Assembly: GCA_003427395.1 (NCBI GenBank)
Contig: BFEA01000270.1
Coordinates: 512,423 to 535,871 of the forward strand
Source of the DNA: Chara braunii
Taxonomy: Eukaryota > Streptophyta > Charophyceae > Charales > Characeae
DNA: 23,449 nucleotides
Direction: 5' to 3'
Below the pieces are notes generated by a model. That model had not been told where the DNA came from. It saw nothing but the letters and a program-made list of their open reading frames with translations, and did not search any database. Below are positions 1 to 8,807 of the stretch, piece by piece. A program made the position numbers and the translations under genes. The first letter of the stretch is position 1. The number at the start of each line of letters is the position of its first letter.

Positions 1-122
1 AACTTGGATTTGAGTTGAGTTGCAAGCTACCATATCTCCGAGTTTGAGTTGGGTGCACAGCGCCAAGTTATTCTCATCTGTTGCATGCATGTTTGAGTGT
101 GAATTTGCAAGACTGGTTTCAT
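1..122. other. Intergenic flank, no gene seen
   Basis: This is short AT/GC-mixed sequence before the tandem duplication. No coding region, repeat or RNA gene can be supported here. Confidence 0.4.
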
Positions 123-862
123 CATACTCCTTCATGCTTTATAGCACATGAATGCAACCACACTAGTCCTACCACGTTTCCCTCCATCCCTTCTTGTTTC
201 CACGCAGCCCCACCTACCCCTTCCATCACATCTTCGGTAGAGATAACCGGTCGCCTCATCCAACACATCACGTCCAACATCCATCTTCAGAGGGCAAGAA
301 CGCAGTGCTCAAACACCAGACGCAGACAGAGTGCCGAAGAAGCGAGAAGAAGAAGTGAAAAGAAGAAGAAGAAATCCTGTTCACACGGAGGACAACAGGA
401 TAATTCCTTCGTCAAACACCGCCAAAAAGTACGCATTCCCTCAACGTGTTTCGACTTGCGCCTACACAAGTCTCAGCAGGAGGACCAAATCAAGATAAGA
501 AGGAGCATAGTCCTTCATGCTTTATAGCACATGAATGCAACCACACTAGTCCTACCACGTTTCCGTCCATCCCTTCTTCTTTCCACGCAGCCCCACGTAC
601 CCGTTCCGTCACATCTTCGGTAGAGGTAACCGGTCGCCTCATCCAACACATCACGTCCAAAAAAATCCATCTTCGGAGGGCAAGGATGCAGCGCTCAAAC
701 ACCAGACGCGGACAGAGTGCCGAAGAAGTGAGAAGAAGAAGCGAGAAGAAGAAGAAGAAGAAGAAGAAGAAGAAGAAGAAGAAGAAGAATTCACAGGTAT
801 AAAAGAACAAACAAAATCCTGTTCACACGGAGGACGACAAGAAGAATTCCTTGATCAAACCC
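123..862. repeat. Two-copy tandem duplication, unit about 383 bp
   Basis: The stretch beginning CATACTCCTTCATGCTTTAT at 123 is repeated with few changes from 506 (CATAGTCCTTCATGC). The copies share the blocks around ACCACACTAGTCCTACCACG, GGTCGCCTCATCCAACACAT and ATCCTGTTCACACGGAGGA. Copy 2 differs by scattered substitutions and by an expanded GAA tract. The open frames across this region (81-527 and 446-802) translate the same repeat and give Lys/Glu runs, so I do not call them genes. It is probably a local duplication of non-coding DNA. Confidence 0.85.
744..789. repeat. (GAA)n microsatellite
   Basis: This is an uninterrupted GAA run inside copy 2 of the tandem duplication. The matching place in copy 1 (about 345-372) has only a short, imperfect GAA stretch, so the expansion came after the duplication. 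Confidence 0.9.
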
Positions 863-1069
863 AGCCCCTAGTATACAGGCCCGCCTATTTTTTCAGCTCA
901 GCCCTGTTTTTCCAAATTAAAAGGGTCCCGACACTATTATCAGCCCCTCCCAACGGTCACGCCTTCGGATGCTGCAGTGTCCTGTAATCTAGTACAGGTG
1001 GGGGTAGACCTGGAGGATCAAAGATCCCCAGGGACCACCCACCACCCTGGCGAACCTGGCCAGGGATCC
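863..1069. other. Non-coding stretch between repeats
   Basis: No gene is supported. The sequence includes a GATCC-rich segment (around 1016-1068) just before the GAA/GGA tract. Confidence 0.4.
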
Positions 1070-1192
1070 GAAGAAGAAGAAGAAGAAGAAGAAGAAGAAG
1101 AAGAAGAAGAAGAAGAAGAAGGAGGAGGAGGAGGAGGAGGAGGAGGAGGAGGAGGAGGAGAAGAAGAAGAAGAAGAAGAAGAAGAAGAAGAA
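1070..1192. repeat. Compound (GAA)n-(GGA)n-(GAA)n microsatellite
   Basis: About 120 bp of pure purine triplets: GAA, then GGA from about 1120 to 1160, then GAA again. The poly-Glu/Gly and poly-Leu/Phe open frames over it on both strands are products of the repeat. Long GAA/TTC tracts can form triplexes and are unstable, so the length here may also be an assembly estimate. Confidence 0.92.
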
Positions 1193-1591
1193 CCCAGCCC
1201 ATGTGGCGGAATGGTACACCCATGAGGTGATGATAAACAGAGCTGATTCCGAATCCTTTTTTTTTTTTCCCTTGTTTAGCTGAGTCCGAATCCTGATGGG
1301 ATCACATGAATAAAAATAACTCTGGGGGCGGTAAGTTCCATGATGATACCTCAAGGCTGTCGCCGTTTTAAGAAAACATCAAAAAAAAAAAAAAAAAAAA
1401 GATTATGTCAACAGTGTACGTTCTCTTTTATCCACGACTCCTGTGAGTCTGACACGGACCAGCTTGGAGGCGCATGTTACTGATGAACTTGGCTGCATTG
1501 ATAAATGTCAATCCCTCCCTCTTTTTCTTCTTTCGTACTGTTTTTCAAATGGGAATCTCTCTTGTTTTATGAATGCCTTCTTCAGTTGCAG
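1193..1591. other. Probable intronic or flanking sequence before an exon
   Basis: It contains a T run (about 1258-1269) and a 20-bp A run (1381-1400). A pyrimidine-rich segment then leads to TTCAGTTGCAG at 1581-1591, which looks like a 3' splice acceptor. No coding region can be supported. Confidence 0.35.
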
Positions 1592-1951
1592 GTTGAGCCT
1601 GCTACAAGTGAAGATAATTACGATGACGAGGACTGGGAGGAATGTGAGGACGACATGGGAGAAAATGCTGGACCATGTGGCAATGTTAGTGAACCAGCAG
1701 CAAGCGATCTGGTTCAAAGTGTGCTTCACGTGGATCGAGGGACTGGATCTGGGACACAGGAGAAGAAAAACCAATCTATTTTTCAGGGAAAGCTAGGAGA
1801 ATTCGAATCCAATCTGGCTCTGGCTGTGGACCGAAAGGAAGCGCCACAGTCTGACCATTCACAGGCCAGTCTCGGGAAAGCAGCGATGATCGCAGAAGGG
1901 CCTCCCGATATCGGCTATTTTCTTCAGCGGTTGGAGAGCTTGCGAACTTTT
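1592..1951 (+). CDS. Candidate internal exon of an unrecognised host gene (acidic protein)
   Basis: A 360-bp open stretch (exactly 120 codons) lies between an acceptor-like TTGCAG ending at 1591, preceded by pyrimidine-rich sequence, and a donor-like GTCAGT at 1952. The AT-rich, intron-like sequence after 1952 contrasts with the balanced composition of the exon. The peptide begins VEPATSEDNYDDEDWEECED and ends near GYFLQRLESLRTF. It is acidic at the start and hydrophilic throughout, with no transmembrane segment or zinc motif. The acidic Asp/Glu/Trp cluster resembles disordered linkers of nuclear proteins, but I cannot name a family. The open frame upstream of 1592 (from 1505) is probably read-through of the intron. 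If real, the exon is phase 0 at both ends. The other exons are not identifiable in the window. Confidence 0.4.
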
Positions 1952-2182
1952 GTCAGTATCTATCCTTTACCGTTAAGAAAAATGCCTTTATTTATTATTT
2001 TCAATATTTTGTTATTATTATTAATGACTTTATTGAAGTTCATTCATATTCTGCTCAAGTATTCAGACAATCAGTTCAATGCGCAGTGCCCAGAAAACAG
2101 AAAAATGAGTTTGGCACCGCCCCGCATACTCGCCCGGCCAGAAAACTCCCCTCTGTGGTTTGGACCTCCAGCAACTTGTTGT
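1952..2182. other. AT-rich intron-like sequence
   Basis: Begins GTCAGTATC and contains long T/A-rich stretches (for example around 1985-2035). It has no coding content and fits an intron after the candidate exon. Confidence 0.35.
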
Positions 2183-2271
2183 AGGCGAGTACTCGCCTCC
2201 ACCGGTGAGGTACCTGGGTGTAACACCCTTTTTGGGGGAGGTACCTCTTTGGAACCCTCCCACTTGGGAGG
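2183..2271. repeat. Cluster of perfect palindromes
   Basis: Within 90 bp there are a 16-bp perfect palindrome AGGCGAGTACTCGCCT (2183-2198), ACCGGT, GGGTGT-A-ACACCC (2216-2228), GAGGTACCTC (about 2238-2247) and CCTCCCA-CT-TGGGAGG (2256-2271). They do not form a single larger hairpin. The function is unknown. They could be dimeric protein binding sites, an RNA structure or the end of a mobile element. Confidence 0.5.
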
Positions 2272-2873
2272 CTGGATGTCTTTGTGCCAACATCCAGTCT
2301 GAGCCCTTCTGTCCTCTACTAACACCGGAAGGACCATTGTTGACCGGTTGCTAGCACTGGTCCAGCCGCCGTACAGCACCCGTGGAGTGAGGGCCTCGTT
2401 CTACAGAAGTCGCTCATGAAATTCATGCTGGATTACTTTCTGGCGACTGGCCACTGAGGGTGAGTCGGTGAAGCGGTACCTGGTTTAGGCGAGTTTTTGG
2501 GCACTTGTTTTTTGGAACCATGAGAATTTGCATTTGGTGGCAAGTGAGGCGCAATATCAAAATGGGAAAAGGAAAAGCAAAAGGTTTGCCAGTTTCTTTA
2601 GTTTTCTTTTCTTTTTCTTTACCTTTTCTTTTTTCTTCTTCCCCCCCCCTTCTCTTCTTTTTCCTTTTTCTCTAGATGCTGCCTATGTTGGGTTTTCTTG
2701 CTAGCAAAATGCGTTCTCCTTACGGCCTTTACCTCTGCGTATCTTCGAAGTGAATGCTCGCTTGCATCCACTCTGTGGCAATGTTTCTTCTCCACTACTC
2801 CCTCCCAAGGGCCCCTCCATCTCATTTGCTGCTTTGGTTTGTCGCACCTCCTCCGAGCCCGGCTAATTTCCAA
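2272..2873. other. Intergenic sequence with a pyrimidine tract
   Basis: No gene is supported. A nearly pure T/C tract runs from about 2591 to 2680 and ends in TTTCTCTAG. It could be a polypyrimidine/acceptor region on the plus strand, but no convincing exon follows it. Confidence 0.35.
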
Positions 2874-3218
2874 TCAAACACCATTTGAGGGGCTAGTTTG
2901 AAGGTCGCATAATCCGTTAATACCGTTATCGAACTCAAACCAGCCGTTCGCATGGAACCTATTCAAGACACCGCCAGCCATGCACATTACATCTCCTCTC
3001 ATTTGCCCTGGACTCAATTCGGGCAACTTTTCCTCCACTGCACCTCTCACCTTGCAGAGGAAGCCGTACTTGTTGAAGCCTTTGACGCTTGTGAACTTCC
3101 CATCGGTGGTGGACTGACATGCAGGGCCAAAGCAGACGAGCCCCTGAGACGACATGCAAGGGCAATTACATCTCCTGGCATTAGAGCTGGAGCCAAGCTT
3201 ACTGGATTTTTCAAGCAA
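2874..3218 (-). CDS. Possible Cys-rich exon(s), unrecognised
   Basis: A 114-codon open frame on the minus strand has Cys spread through it (around CNCPCMSSQ, CFGPAC, FLCK, VMCM and LCDLQ). It could be one exon or, more likely, parts of two. On the minus strand, GTCGTCTCAG followed by GGGCTCG looks like an acceptor, and CTCTGCAAG followed by GTGAGAG looks like a donor, which would make a short exon at about 3057-3150. I do not recognise the family. The overlapping plus-strand frame (2952-3248) has no better features. It could equally be chance or an old pseudogene. Confidence 0.22.
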   Translation of the reverse strand: MLEKSSKLGSSSNARRCNCPCMSSQGLVCFGPACQSTTDGKFTSVKGFNKYGFLCKVRGAVEEKLPELSPGQMRGDVMCMAGGVLNRFHANGWFEFDNGINGLCDLQTSPSNGV

Positions 3219-3442
3219 CTGATGTGTCCATCATTATTATTTTTCTGATGTGTCTGCAATATGTGCAGATGTGAAGCTTTTCACGTACAGTGTATCTTGC
3301 TGTTTGCCCAAAAAGATGGAATAACTTGCCTGTGTGCCTGAACTGTCCTGCTGTTCAACTGAAACGTCCATACCTTGTTTTTCTTTTTTTCCCGGGAAAA
3401 AGTAGAGTATGCCATTATCAAAGCAACGAAGACTCGATGCTG
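3219..3442. other. Non-coding stretch
   Basis: Nothing supportable is seen here. It includes a short T-rich segment near 3378-3390 just before the degenerate repeat field. Confidence 0.35.
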
Positions 3443-4250
3443 CTGGTGGGGCGCGACTTGCGCCCAGCGTCCGTAGCAGGCTTACGGCGCCCAGGGCATG
3501 ACCAACTGCTCTGCTCCCTGTGAGCGGAGGGTAGGGACCGGCACTGGCGTAGGGGACACGTGTGTAGCCACGTGTTTTTTCTTCGACATCCGGAGGAGCG
3601 TGCTGTCAAGTATCGACCAGGAGAAGAAGCAGGTGATATTCCAGCAATCGTAGGCTTATGGAGCCGGAGACATGACCAACTGTTCTGCTCCCTGTGAGTG
3701 GAGAGGGCACATGAGTGAAGCATTGTTCTTATCAGCCGGACGAGTCGAGTCAAGTGTTGTCAGAAGAAGAGTCATAGGAGAGGCATTTTGTCCAAGGGAG
3801 AAGGAGGGAGAAATCAATTGTGACAGGGAGATATGTGGCATGGCATGAGTCCATTTTTAGTCAACCGATCTTCTGAATACTCTTCAGACTATCGGTGGGC
3901 AGGGGTCAGTGCTATTAGAGGGGATATGTGTGACGCCATGTGTTTTTTCTTTGACATCCAGAGGAGCTCGCCTTCGAGTGTCGTCAAAAGATGTGGAATA
4001 GTCAGAAGTGGGTGGTATCCCAGCCATCGCAGGATTACGGCGCCTGGGGCATGACCAACTGTTCTGCTCCCATCGTTTTGTTCATCGTTTCGTTCTACTT
4101 TTGTCATCCAGAGGAGTGTGCTGCCAAGTGTCGTCAGAAAAATAGCCACAGGATAGGCATTCTGCCTCAGGGAGAAGAGGGGTAATACCGGTTGTGGCAG
4201 GGAGACACGTGGCATGGCATGAGTCCATCTCTAGTCAACCGGTCTTCAAA
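3443..4250. repeat. Degenerate tandem-repeat field, period about 370 bp
   Basis: Several blocks recur in the same order. GGCATGACCAACTG with TCTGCTCCC occurs near 3497, 3671 (as GACATGACCAACTG) and 4048. CATGTGTTTTTTCTTTGACATC with its GGAGGAGC tail occurs near 3570 and 3938. CAGGGAGA-YAYGTGGCATGGCATGAGTCC occurs near 3824 and 4197. Spacings of about 368-377 bp, with one of 174 bp, suggest a satellite-like or duplicated unit with a partial copy. Short open frames on both strands are not conserved between copies, so they are not genes. Confidence 0.65.
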
Positions 4251-4530
4251 ATTCTCGGTCAACCTTTTTTCAGAGGGGAAGAGGGGTGAGGAGGGTGGAG
4301 AGGACAGGAGTATTTGAAGAAGCAGCCATCGCGAGGAGCGTGTCAGACGAGGAAAAAGGAGCTGGTCAGCTTTACGCTTCAAGAACACAGAAACGAGTGA
4401 TGTATTGGCATCCTCTCATCACTCATCCACATACCTCCTTCTTGTCCTATAAACCTTAACCTGATTGATCCCACTAGCCAGTCCATCCAATGAGAATCTA
4501 TTTCTTCTTTTTTTCTATTTCTGAACGTAA
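4251..4530. other. Left flank of retrotransposon 1
   Basis: No gene is seen. The five bases just before the LTR are CGTAA. They are not repeated beyond the other LTR, whose end is deleted, so no target-site duplication can be shown. Confidence 0.4.
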
Positions 4531-4784
4531 TGTAATGAACCCAGATCGTGAAGACAGTTGTCAACAATGCAAGCCCAGATAAATGCCCATCGGCTGATGA
4601 TTACTAGTAGTCAAAATCGTAACCAGACAGAATGAGGTGAGGTAATCATACACAGACGAAGAGAGAGGAGGGAGAAGAGACAAAGGAGAGGAAAGTACAA
4701 TGCCCACTCCTGCTTCGGGCTCTCCTCTCTACTACCACCTCAGTAGTCAATAGTCTGATCGAGTATCCGGAATAGCCTCACTGT

Positions 4785-5030
4785 GCCACGTGGCACGTCT
4801 AATCAGTCCCACATCAGCATCTGGAGCAATGTCAACACGAAGACCACCAGGTACGTATCCTCGAACTCTCCACAGTCCTGATCTCCTCCTGAAGTGACGA
4901 TGAAACAAAACAGCAATGCCGATTATGTAGTCCTAACCATAGAACACGTGGCAGCAGCCACGTCAGCCAATGATACACGTGGCAGCAGCCACATCAGCAA
5001 TAGCGCATAGCAGCTGCCACGTCAGCATGC
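4785..5030. promoter_or_regulatory. ACGT-core (G-box/ABRE/C-box) motif cluster in the LTR
   Basis: The LTR contains the palindrome GCCACGTGGC near 4786, two ACACGTGGCA sites and several TGACGTGGC sites (GCCACGTCA on the plus strand) within about 250 bp. ACGTGGC is the ABRE/G-box core bound by plant bZIP factors, and TGACGTGG is a C/G-box hybrid. Two of the sites form a hairpin-like ACGTGGC-AGCA-GCCACGT. Motif presence is seen; a role in transcription is inferred. The same cluster occurs in the other LTR near 12685-12960. Confidence 0.5.
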
Positions 5031-5306
5031 CAAGAAGACAGGAGCAAGCCGACCACAATGCCGGACTAGCAGCACAACACCAAGTTACAATGCCAGCGTC
5101 ACAGCGTCGAGCCAGCGTCGAAGTCAACGCGTGAAGTCAGCATCAACGCAAGATAGAATGAATGTCAAAGCCAGGAAGTCAAATTATTCTTATGTAGTGT
5201 TGACGCGAGGTCTGGACCCCGGATGTTGTATCCCTCGGCCGTCCAGATCTCAATGCGAATGAGGGCCCAAATTGACTTGAAACCGAATTCCCTCCGGCCT
5301 GGATGC

Positions 5307-5455
5307 TGTCTGGGTACCTGCGCACAACAAGTGAGTGTATCCAACCAAGGGCCTGGGTGCGGTACCTTTGACTTTACAGTNTGTCTGGGTACCTGCGCAC
5401 AACAAGTGAGTGTATCCAACCAAGGGCCTGGGTGCGGTACCTTTGACTTTACAGT
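5307..5455. other. Assembly artefact: 74-bp exact duplication flanking one N
   Basis: Positions 5307-5380 and 5382-5455 are identical, and the single undetermined base 5381 lies between them. The other LTR has only one copy of this segment. This is the signature of two contig ends that overlapped but were joined across a gap instead of being merged. Confidence 0.85.
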
Positions 5456-5625
5456 TGACTTTGACTCTTGAATTTCTTGTGTGCAGTGTTCGGTCACACA
5501 ACCATTCACGACAGACTCAGACCTGGGCGTGTCTTGGTCACACAGCCCAGCGCCGACCATCTCAGGTCTGTGTGGCCTGGGGCTGAGTTTTGGGCCCCAG
5601 GCTACTTCTGAACAGAGTTATTACA

Positions 5626-5642
5626 TTCCTGCCGGCCCATTT
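5626..5642 (-). promoter_or_regulatory. Probable polypurine tract of element 1
   Basis: Immediately upstream of the 3' LTR in element sense the minus strand reads GGGCCGGCAGGAA, followed directly by TGTAATAAC. This is where a PPT primes plus-strand DNA synthesis. It is less pure than a classical PPT, so the call rests mainly on position. Confidence 0.5.
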
Positions 5643-5672
5643 TCGAGTTCCACCGCAGAAATATTTAAGACT

Positions 5673-7418
5673 TTAACCCTCGTTAATAAGCAGCGACAAT
5701 ATCAGGAGCAGTTTTTCAAGTAGTTCTCGTTTACTAAACCGTCTGTCCTCAGATGGTGCTTGAGTTTTAAAACGCACCTTGAACTGCTTCTGAGGTCGTC
5801 CACGTCCTCCCGTAGAGAAGTAAGCACGCTCTATGATTCTGTCAACCTCGTATCCACCATCCATGTCTGATGGAATCATAGAGGGTCTGTGTGGAAACTC
5901 ATTTCCTTCTACGTACGACAACAACTTGGACGCATGAAAGACAAGATATGTTTTGAGATGAGGGGGAATATCAACTCGATAAGACGGTCCTTCTGCATCT
6001 CCAATTACCTTGAGAACTTCCCAGGGTCCAAAATAGACAGGTAACAATTTCTGGGACACATCTTCTTCTAGTGAAAACTCTTTAGATTTTACCCAAACCA
6101 AATCACCCTCTTTGAATGTAGACGGTCGACGGTGCTTGTTGGCTTGTTCAATCATCCATAGTTGAGCTTTCCTTAGATTATCTTTAACTTTCTGAATGTC
6201 CTCCTGAAACAAGATTGCATACTCTCGGGTCCCTGGGGGCAACTCTTTAGGCTTCCACCCTTTGTGAAGTGCATTCGGGGTTCGTACCGTAGAAGTGTGA
6301 ACACTATTGTTATATGCACTCGCAATTTTGGGTAAGTTTTCATCCCAATCAATCTGATTGGGTCTAATATACATACGCAAAAGTTGCTGGAACAGACGAT
6401 TCATCTGTTCAGTCTGGCCATTCGTTTCGGGATGCCTCCCTGACGATAAGGTCAGCCATGTGCCATAGGCTTCCATCAGCTTTTGCCATGGCAGACTGGT
6501 GAACCTGACATCTCGATCAGACACAATGGTTTCAGGGAACCCATACTCAGTGACCCATCGCATATGAAATTTTTGAATGACAAGTTCAGTACGCGCTTCT
6601 GCTGGTAAGGGAACAAACATAGCGTATTTAGATACACGAACCACAATTACCATCACTTGACTATTACCATTGCGACGTTTAACCAGACTCATGAAGTCAA
6701 TTGAGATAGACTCACCTGGTTCTCTTGGTGTAGGTAATGGCTTGAGAAGTCCAAGGGGATTCTCATGCGACGGCTTGTTTCTGTGACACACTAAACAAGT
6801 ACGAACATATGTATGTACATCTTCTTTAAGTCCCTTCGATTCGAAACGTTTTCTGACTTCAGCATATGTTTTCTTGAAACCAAAATGACCCTCAGAATCG
6901 TGACATTCCCCAATCAACAAACTTTTAATCTCTTCCTTATGAGGAATGCACAGTCTTTGTTTGGTTTGGTCAATCAAGAACAACAATCCATCAGTCAGTC
7001 TATAGTTGGGTAGTTGGGACGGATCTCGTACAAGGATATCCATGATTGGTTTCCATATAGGATCAGTCGCATATCCTTGGCGAATTTGTTCTTTCAGATC
7101 ATTCCTAACATCCAAGTATGAGACAATTGCACCAAAGAAATCACTTCGTCTAGACAATGCATCTGCAACCACATTAGACTTACCTTTGATCGTTTTCAAT
7201 TCAAAATCGAAGGTATCAATAAATGCAGACCATCGTACCAGCTTATCAGAGAGCCTAGGTTGTGTTTTTATCCACTTCACAGTAGAGAGGTCTGAGTACA
7301 CAGTAAAGTGCCTCCCTAATAAGTAGTGTTTCCATGTGTTTAGTGCATAGACTAAGGCATACAACTCCCTTTCATAAGTGGAGTTGGCAACCTTTTCCGA
7401 CGGCAGTCGTGCAAACAT
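5673..7418 (-). CDS. Pol C-terminal part: RNase H end, integrase, chromodomain (element 1)
   Basis: An open stretch of 581 codons. It starts with the second half of RNase H (STYERELYALV carries the catalytic Glu; the next motif is TVYSDLSTV; VADALSRR comes near residue 90). The integrase zinc domain follows, with His173, His178, Cys208 and Cys211. The catalytic core has Asp241, Asp301 and Glu337, and the 35-residue D-to-E spacing is as expected for integrases. Next comes a GPY/F-type module (YFGPWEVLKVIG). The last ~55 residues (GGYEVDRIIERAYFS to RRFSKRELLE) resemble a chromodomain, which in chromoviruses directs integration to marked histones. The stretch is separated from RT by an in-frame TAA at 7422-7424, so the first Met here is not a true start. 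It ends 48 bp from the 3' LTR. Confidence 0.92.
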   Translation of the reverse strand: MFARLPSEKVANSTYERELYALVYALNTWKHYLLGRHFTVYSDLSTVKWIKTQPRLSDKLVRWSAFIDTFDFELKTIKGKSNVVADALSRRSDFFGAIVSYLDVRNDLKEQIRQGYATDPIWKPIMDILVRDPSQLPNYRLTDGLLFLIDQTKQRLCIPHKEEIKSLLIGECHDSEGHFGFKKTYAEVRKRFESKGLKEDVHTYVRTCLVCHRNKPSHENPLGLLKPLPTPREPGESISIDFMSLVKRRNGNSQVMVIVVRVSKYAMFVPLPAEARTELVIQKFHMRWVTEYGFPETIVSDRDVRFTSLPWQKLMEAYGTWLTLSSGRHPETNGQTEQMNRLFQQLLRMYIRPNQIDWDENLPKIASAYNNSVHTSTVRTPNALHKGWKPKELPPGTREYAILFQEDIQKVKDNLRKAQLWMIEQANKHRRPSTFKEGDLVWVKSKEFSLEEDVSQKLLPVYFGPWEVLKVIGDAEGPSYRVDIPPHLKTYLVFHASKLLSYVEGNEFPHRPSMIPSDMDGGYEVDRIIERAYFSTGGRGRPQKQFKVRFKTQAPSEDRRFSKRELLEKLLLILSLLINEG

Positions 7419-7421
7419 AAA

Positions 7422-8501
7422 TTATATGGGCTTATAGCCCTTGCCGTCATCCTGCTGGAGAACAGCGCCAATCCCATACTGACTTGGGTCAGTGGTGACA
7501 ATGAAAGGCAAAGACGGGTCAGCAATCTTAAGGACGGGGTAGTGAGTCAGGGCATACTTCAATTTCCGAAAGGAAGACTCACAATCCTTATCCCACAACC
7601 AAATAGTTTCTTTCTTTAACAATCTTCGCATTGGGGCAGCAATCAGTGAGAAGTTCTTAACAAACTTCTTGTAGTAACTGGCTAAACCAAGGAAAGATCG
7701 CAATTCAGTTATAGACTTAGGTTGTGGCCAATCTCTAATTGCGTCCGGCCTTAAACCTTCTTCGTTCACTATGTGTCCTAAGGATAACACTTCGGACTTA
7801 GCAAACTCAGACTTCTTGGGATTGATTTTGAAGTTGCCCTCACGCAACTTCCCTAGCACCAGACGAAGGTGCTTCTCATGATCTTCTAGTGTCTTACTGT
7901 ATACTAAAATATCATCGAGATAGACAATGACAAACTTGTCCAACCATTGACGAAACAAGTCATTCATTGACCTTTGAAAAGTAGCAGGGGCATTCGTTAA
8001 TCCGAAGGGCATTACCACAAACTCGTAGTGGTCATACCTGGTCCGGAAAGCGGTCTTATGCTGATCGGAGGGTTCCACCTCGATCTGGCGGTACCCAGAT
8101 TTCAAGTCGATCTTGCTAAAGTACCTGCATCCCTGTAACTGGTCAAATAAGTCGTCAATTCGTGGATGAGGTTCGACATTCTTAACAGTGACGACATTCA
8201 ACCCTCTATAATCAATACAGAGATGCAACTCACCTTCCTTTTTGGGCAGAAATAGGACAGGGGCACCATAAGGAGAAGAGTTAGGGCGAATCCATCCTTT
8301 CTCTGTTAAGTCTTGCAGTTGTTTTCTCAGTTCCTCAAGTTCCCTAACAGACATTCGATAGATAGGGCCCTTGGGAATCTTACTGCCAGGAATAATTTCA
8401 ATGGTGTGCTTTATAGCACGCTTAGTTATTCCTGTCGGTTCGGTGAATAATTCTTTGTATTCATTTAAAAGTTTTTCAATCGAAGGAGGGTAGGAAGTAG
8501 A
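7422..8501 (-). CDS. Pol middle part: reverse transcriptase and start of RNase H (element 1)
   Basis: Open in the pol frame between an in-frame TGA (8502-8504) and TAA (7422-7424). RT motifs appear in order: [46 protein letters not shown] (motif A Asp), [16 protein letters not shown] and [12 protein letters not shown], with YLDD at 7911-7922. The thumb/connection follows ([17 protein letters not shown]), then the first RNase H motif, [16 protein letters not shown]. The family makes cDNA from the element RNA in cytoplasmic particles. The TAA replaces one codon in a stretch that otherwise reads straight through (KPI-stop-FMFARLPSE). It is a broken part of one polyprotein, not a separate gene. 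Confidence 0.92.
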   Translation of the reverse strand, partial: STSYPPSIEKLLNEYKELFTEPTGITKRAIKHTIEIIPGSKIPKGPIYRMSVRELEELRKQLQDLTEKGWIRPNSSPYGAPVLFLPKKEGELHLCIDYRGLNVVTVKNVEPHPRIDDLFDQLQGCRYFSKIDLKSGYRQIEVEPSDQHKTAFRTRYDHYEFVVMPFGLTNAPATFQRSMNDLFRQWLDKFVIVYLDDILVYSKTLEDHEKHLRLVLGKLREGNFKINPKKSEFAKSEVLSLGHIVNEEGLRPDAIRDWPQPKSITELRSFLGLASYYKKFVKNFSLIAAPMRRLLKKETIWLWDKDCESSFRKLKYALTHYPVLKIADPSLPFIVTTDPSQYGIGAVLQQDDGKGYKPI

Positions 8502-8807
8502 TCATTCACATGCTTTCTTAACCAAGACCATCATTACTTCCTGCTCCAACTTTTTCTTTGAAACCATCGATCGAAATGTTGGGTAACTCATACAACAAAA
8601 AGAGAGACTAGAGTCAGACCTAGACTTATGAAACAATTTGATAGATTTCAATTCAGATTGTGCGTCTCGCAATTGCACAACCTTTTCTTTGAACTTAATG
8701 TCTGGGTTGGCTTCCTCGTGCCAATCCATTCCCAGAATCAAGTCAAACGGTAGGTTCTTTTCTACAAGGAAGGATACCTCGTGAAGAATTATCTTCCCTT
8801 CCTTGGT
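8502..8807 (-). CDS. Pol fragment: end of protease and linker to RT (element 1)
   Basis: Lies in the pol frame between two in-frame TGA codons (8808-8810 and 8502-8504). It contains FDLILGMDWHEEANPDIKF, the conserved second half of retroviral-type proteases (ILGMDW), followed by a poorly conserved linker. The frame is the same on both sides of each stop, so these are point changes and not indels. CGA to TGA is the simplest origin, but the ancestral codons are not known. Confidence 0.8.
   Translation of the reverse strand, partial: TKEGKIILHEVSFLVEKNLPFDLILGMDWHEEANPDIKFKEKVVQLRDAQSELKSIKLFHKSRSDSSLSFCCMSYPTFRSMVSKKKLEQEVMMVLVKKACE

Larger units (their letters stand above)
4531..5625 (-). repeat. 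3' LTR of element 1
   Basis: Starts TGTAATGAAC on the plus strand and ends GTTATTACA, giving the TGTAAT...ATTACA terminal inverted repeat typical of LTRs. It matches 12432-13466 along its length. It carries an artefactual 74-bp doubling around a single N at 5381. The end at 5625 was chosen because it restores the inverted terminus and puts a purine-rich tract immediately upstream in element sense. Confidence 0.9.

Noticed and set aside
81-810. Overlapping open frames with Lys/Glu tails in the tandem duplication
   Set aside because: Parallel frames in the two copies reflect the DNA repeat; the frames break differently in each copy.
957-1354. Open frames of poly-Leu, poly-Glu/Gly and poly-Phe/Ser on both strands
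   Set aside because: They translate the GAA/GGA microsatellite in all frames and have no other protein features.
5611-5614. LTR end at ...GAACA, where the two LTRs stop matching
   Set aside because: Extending the left LTR to 5625 gives the TGTAAT/ATTACA inverted termini and a purine tract next to it, so the right LTR is truncated instead.
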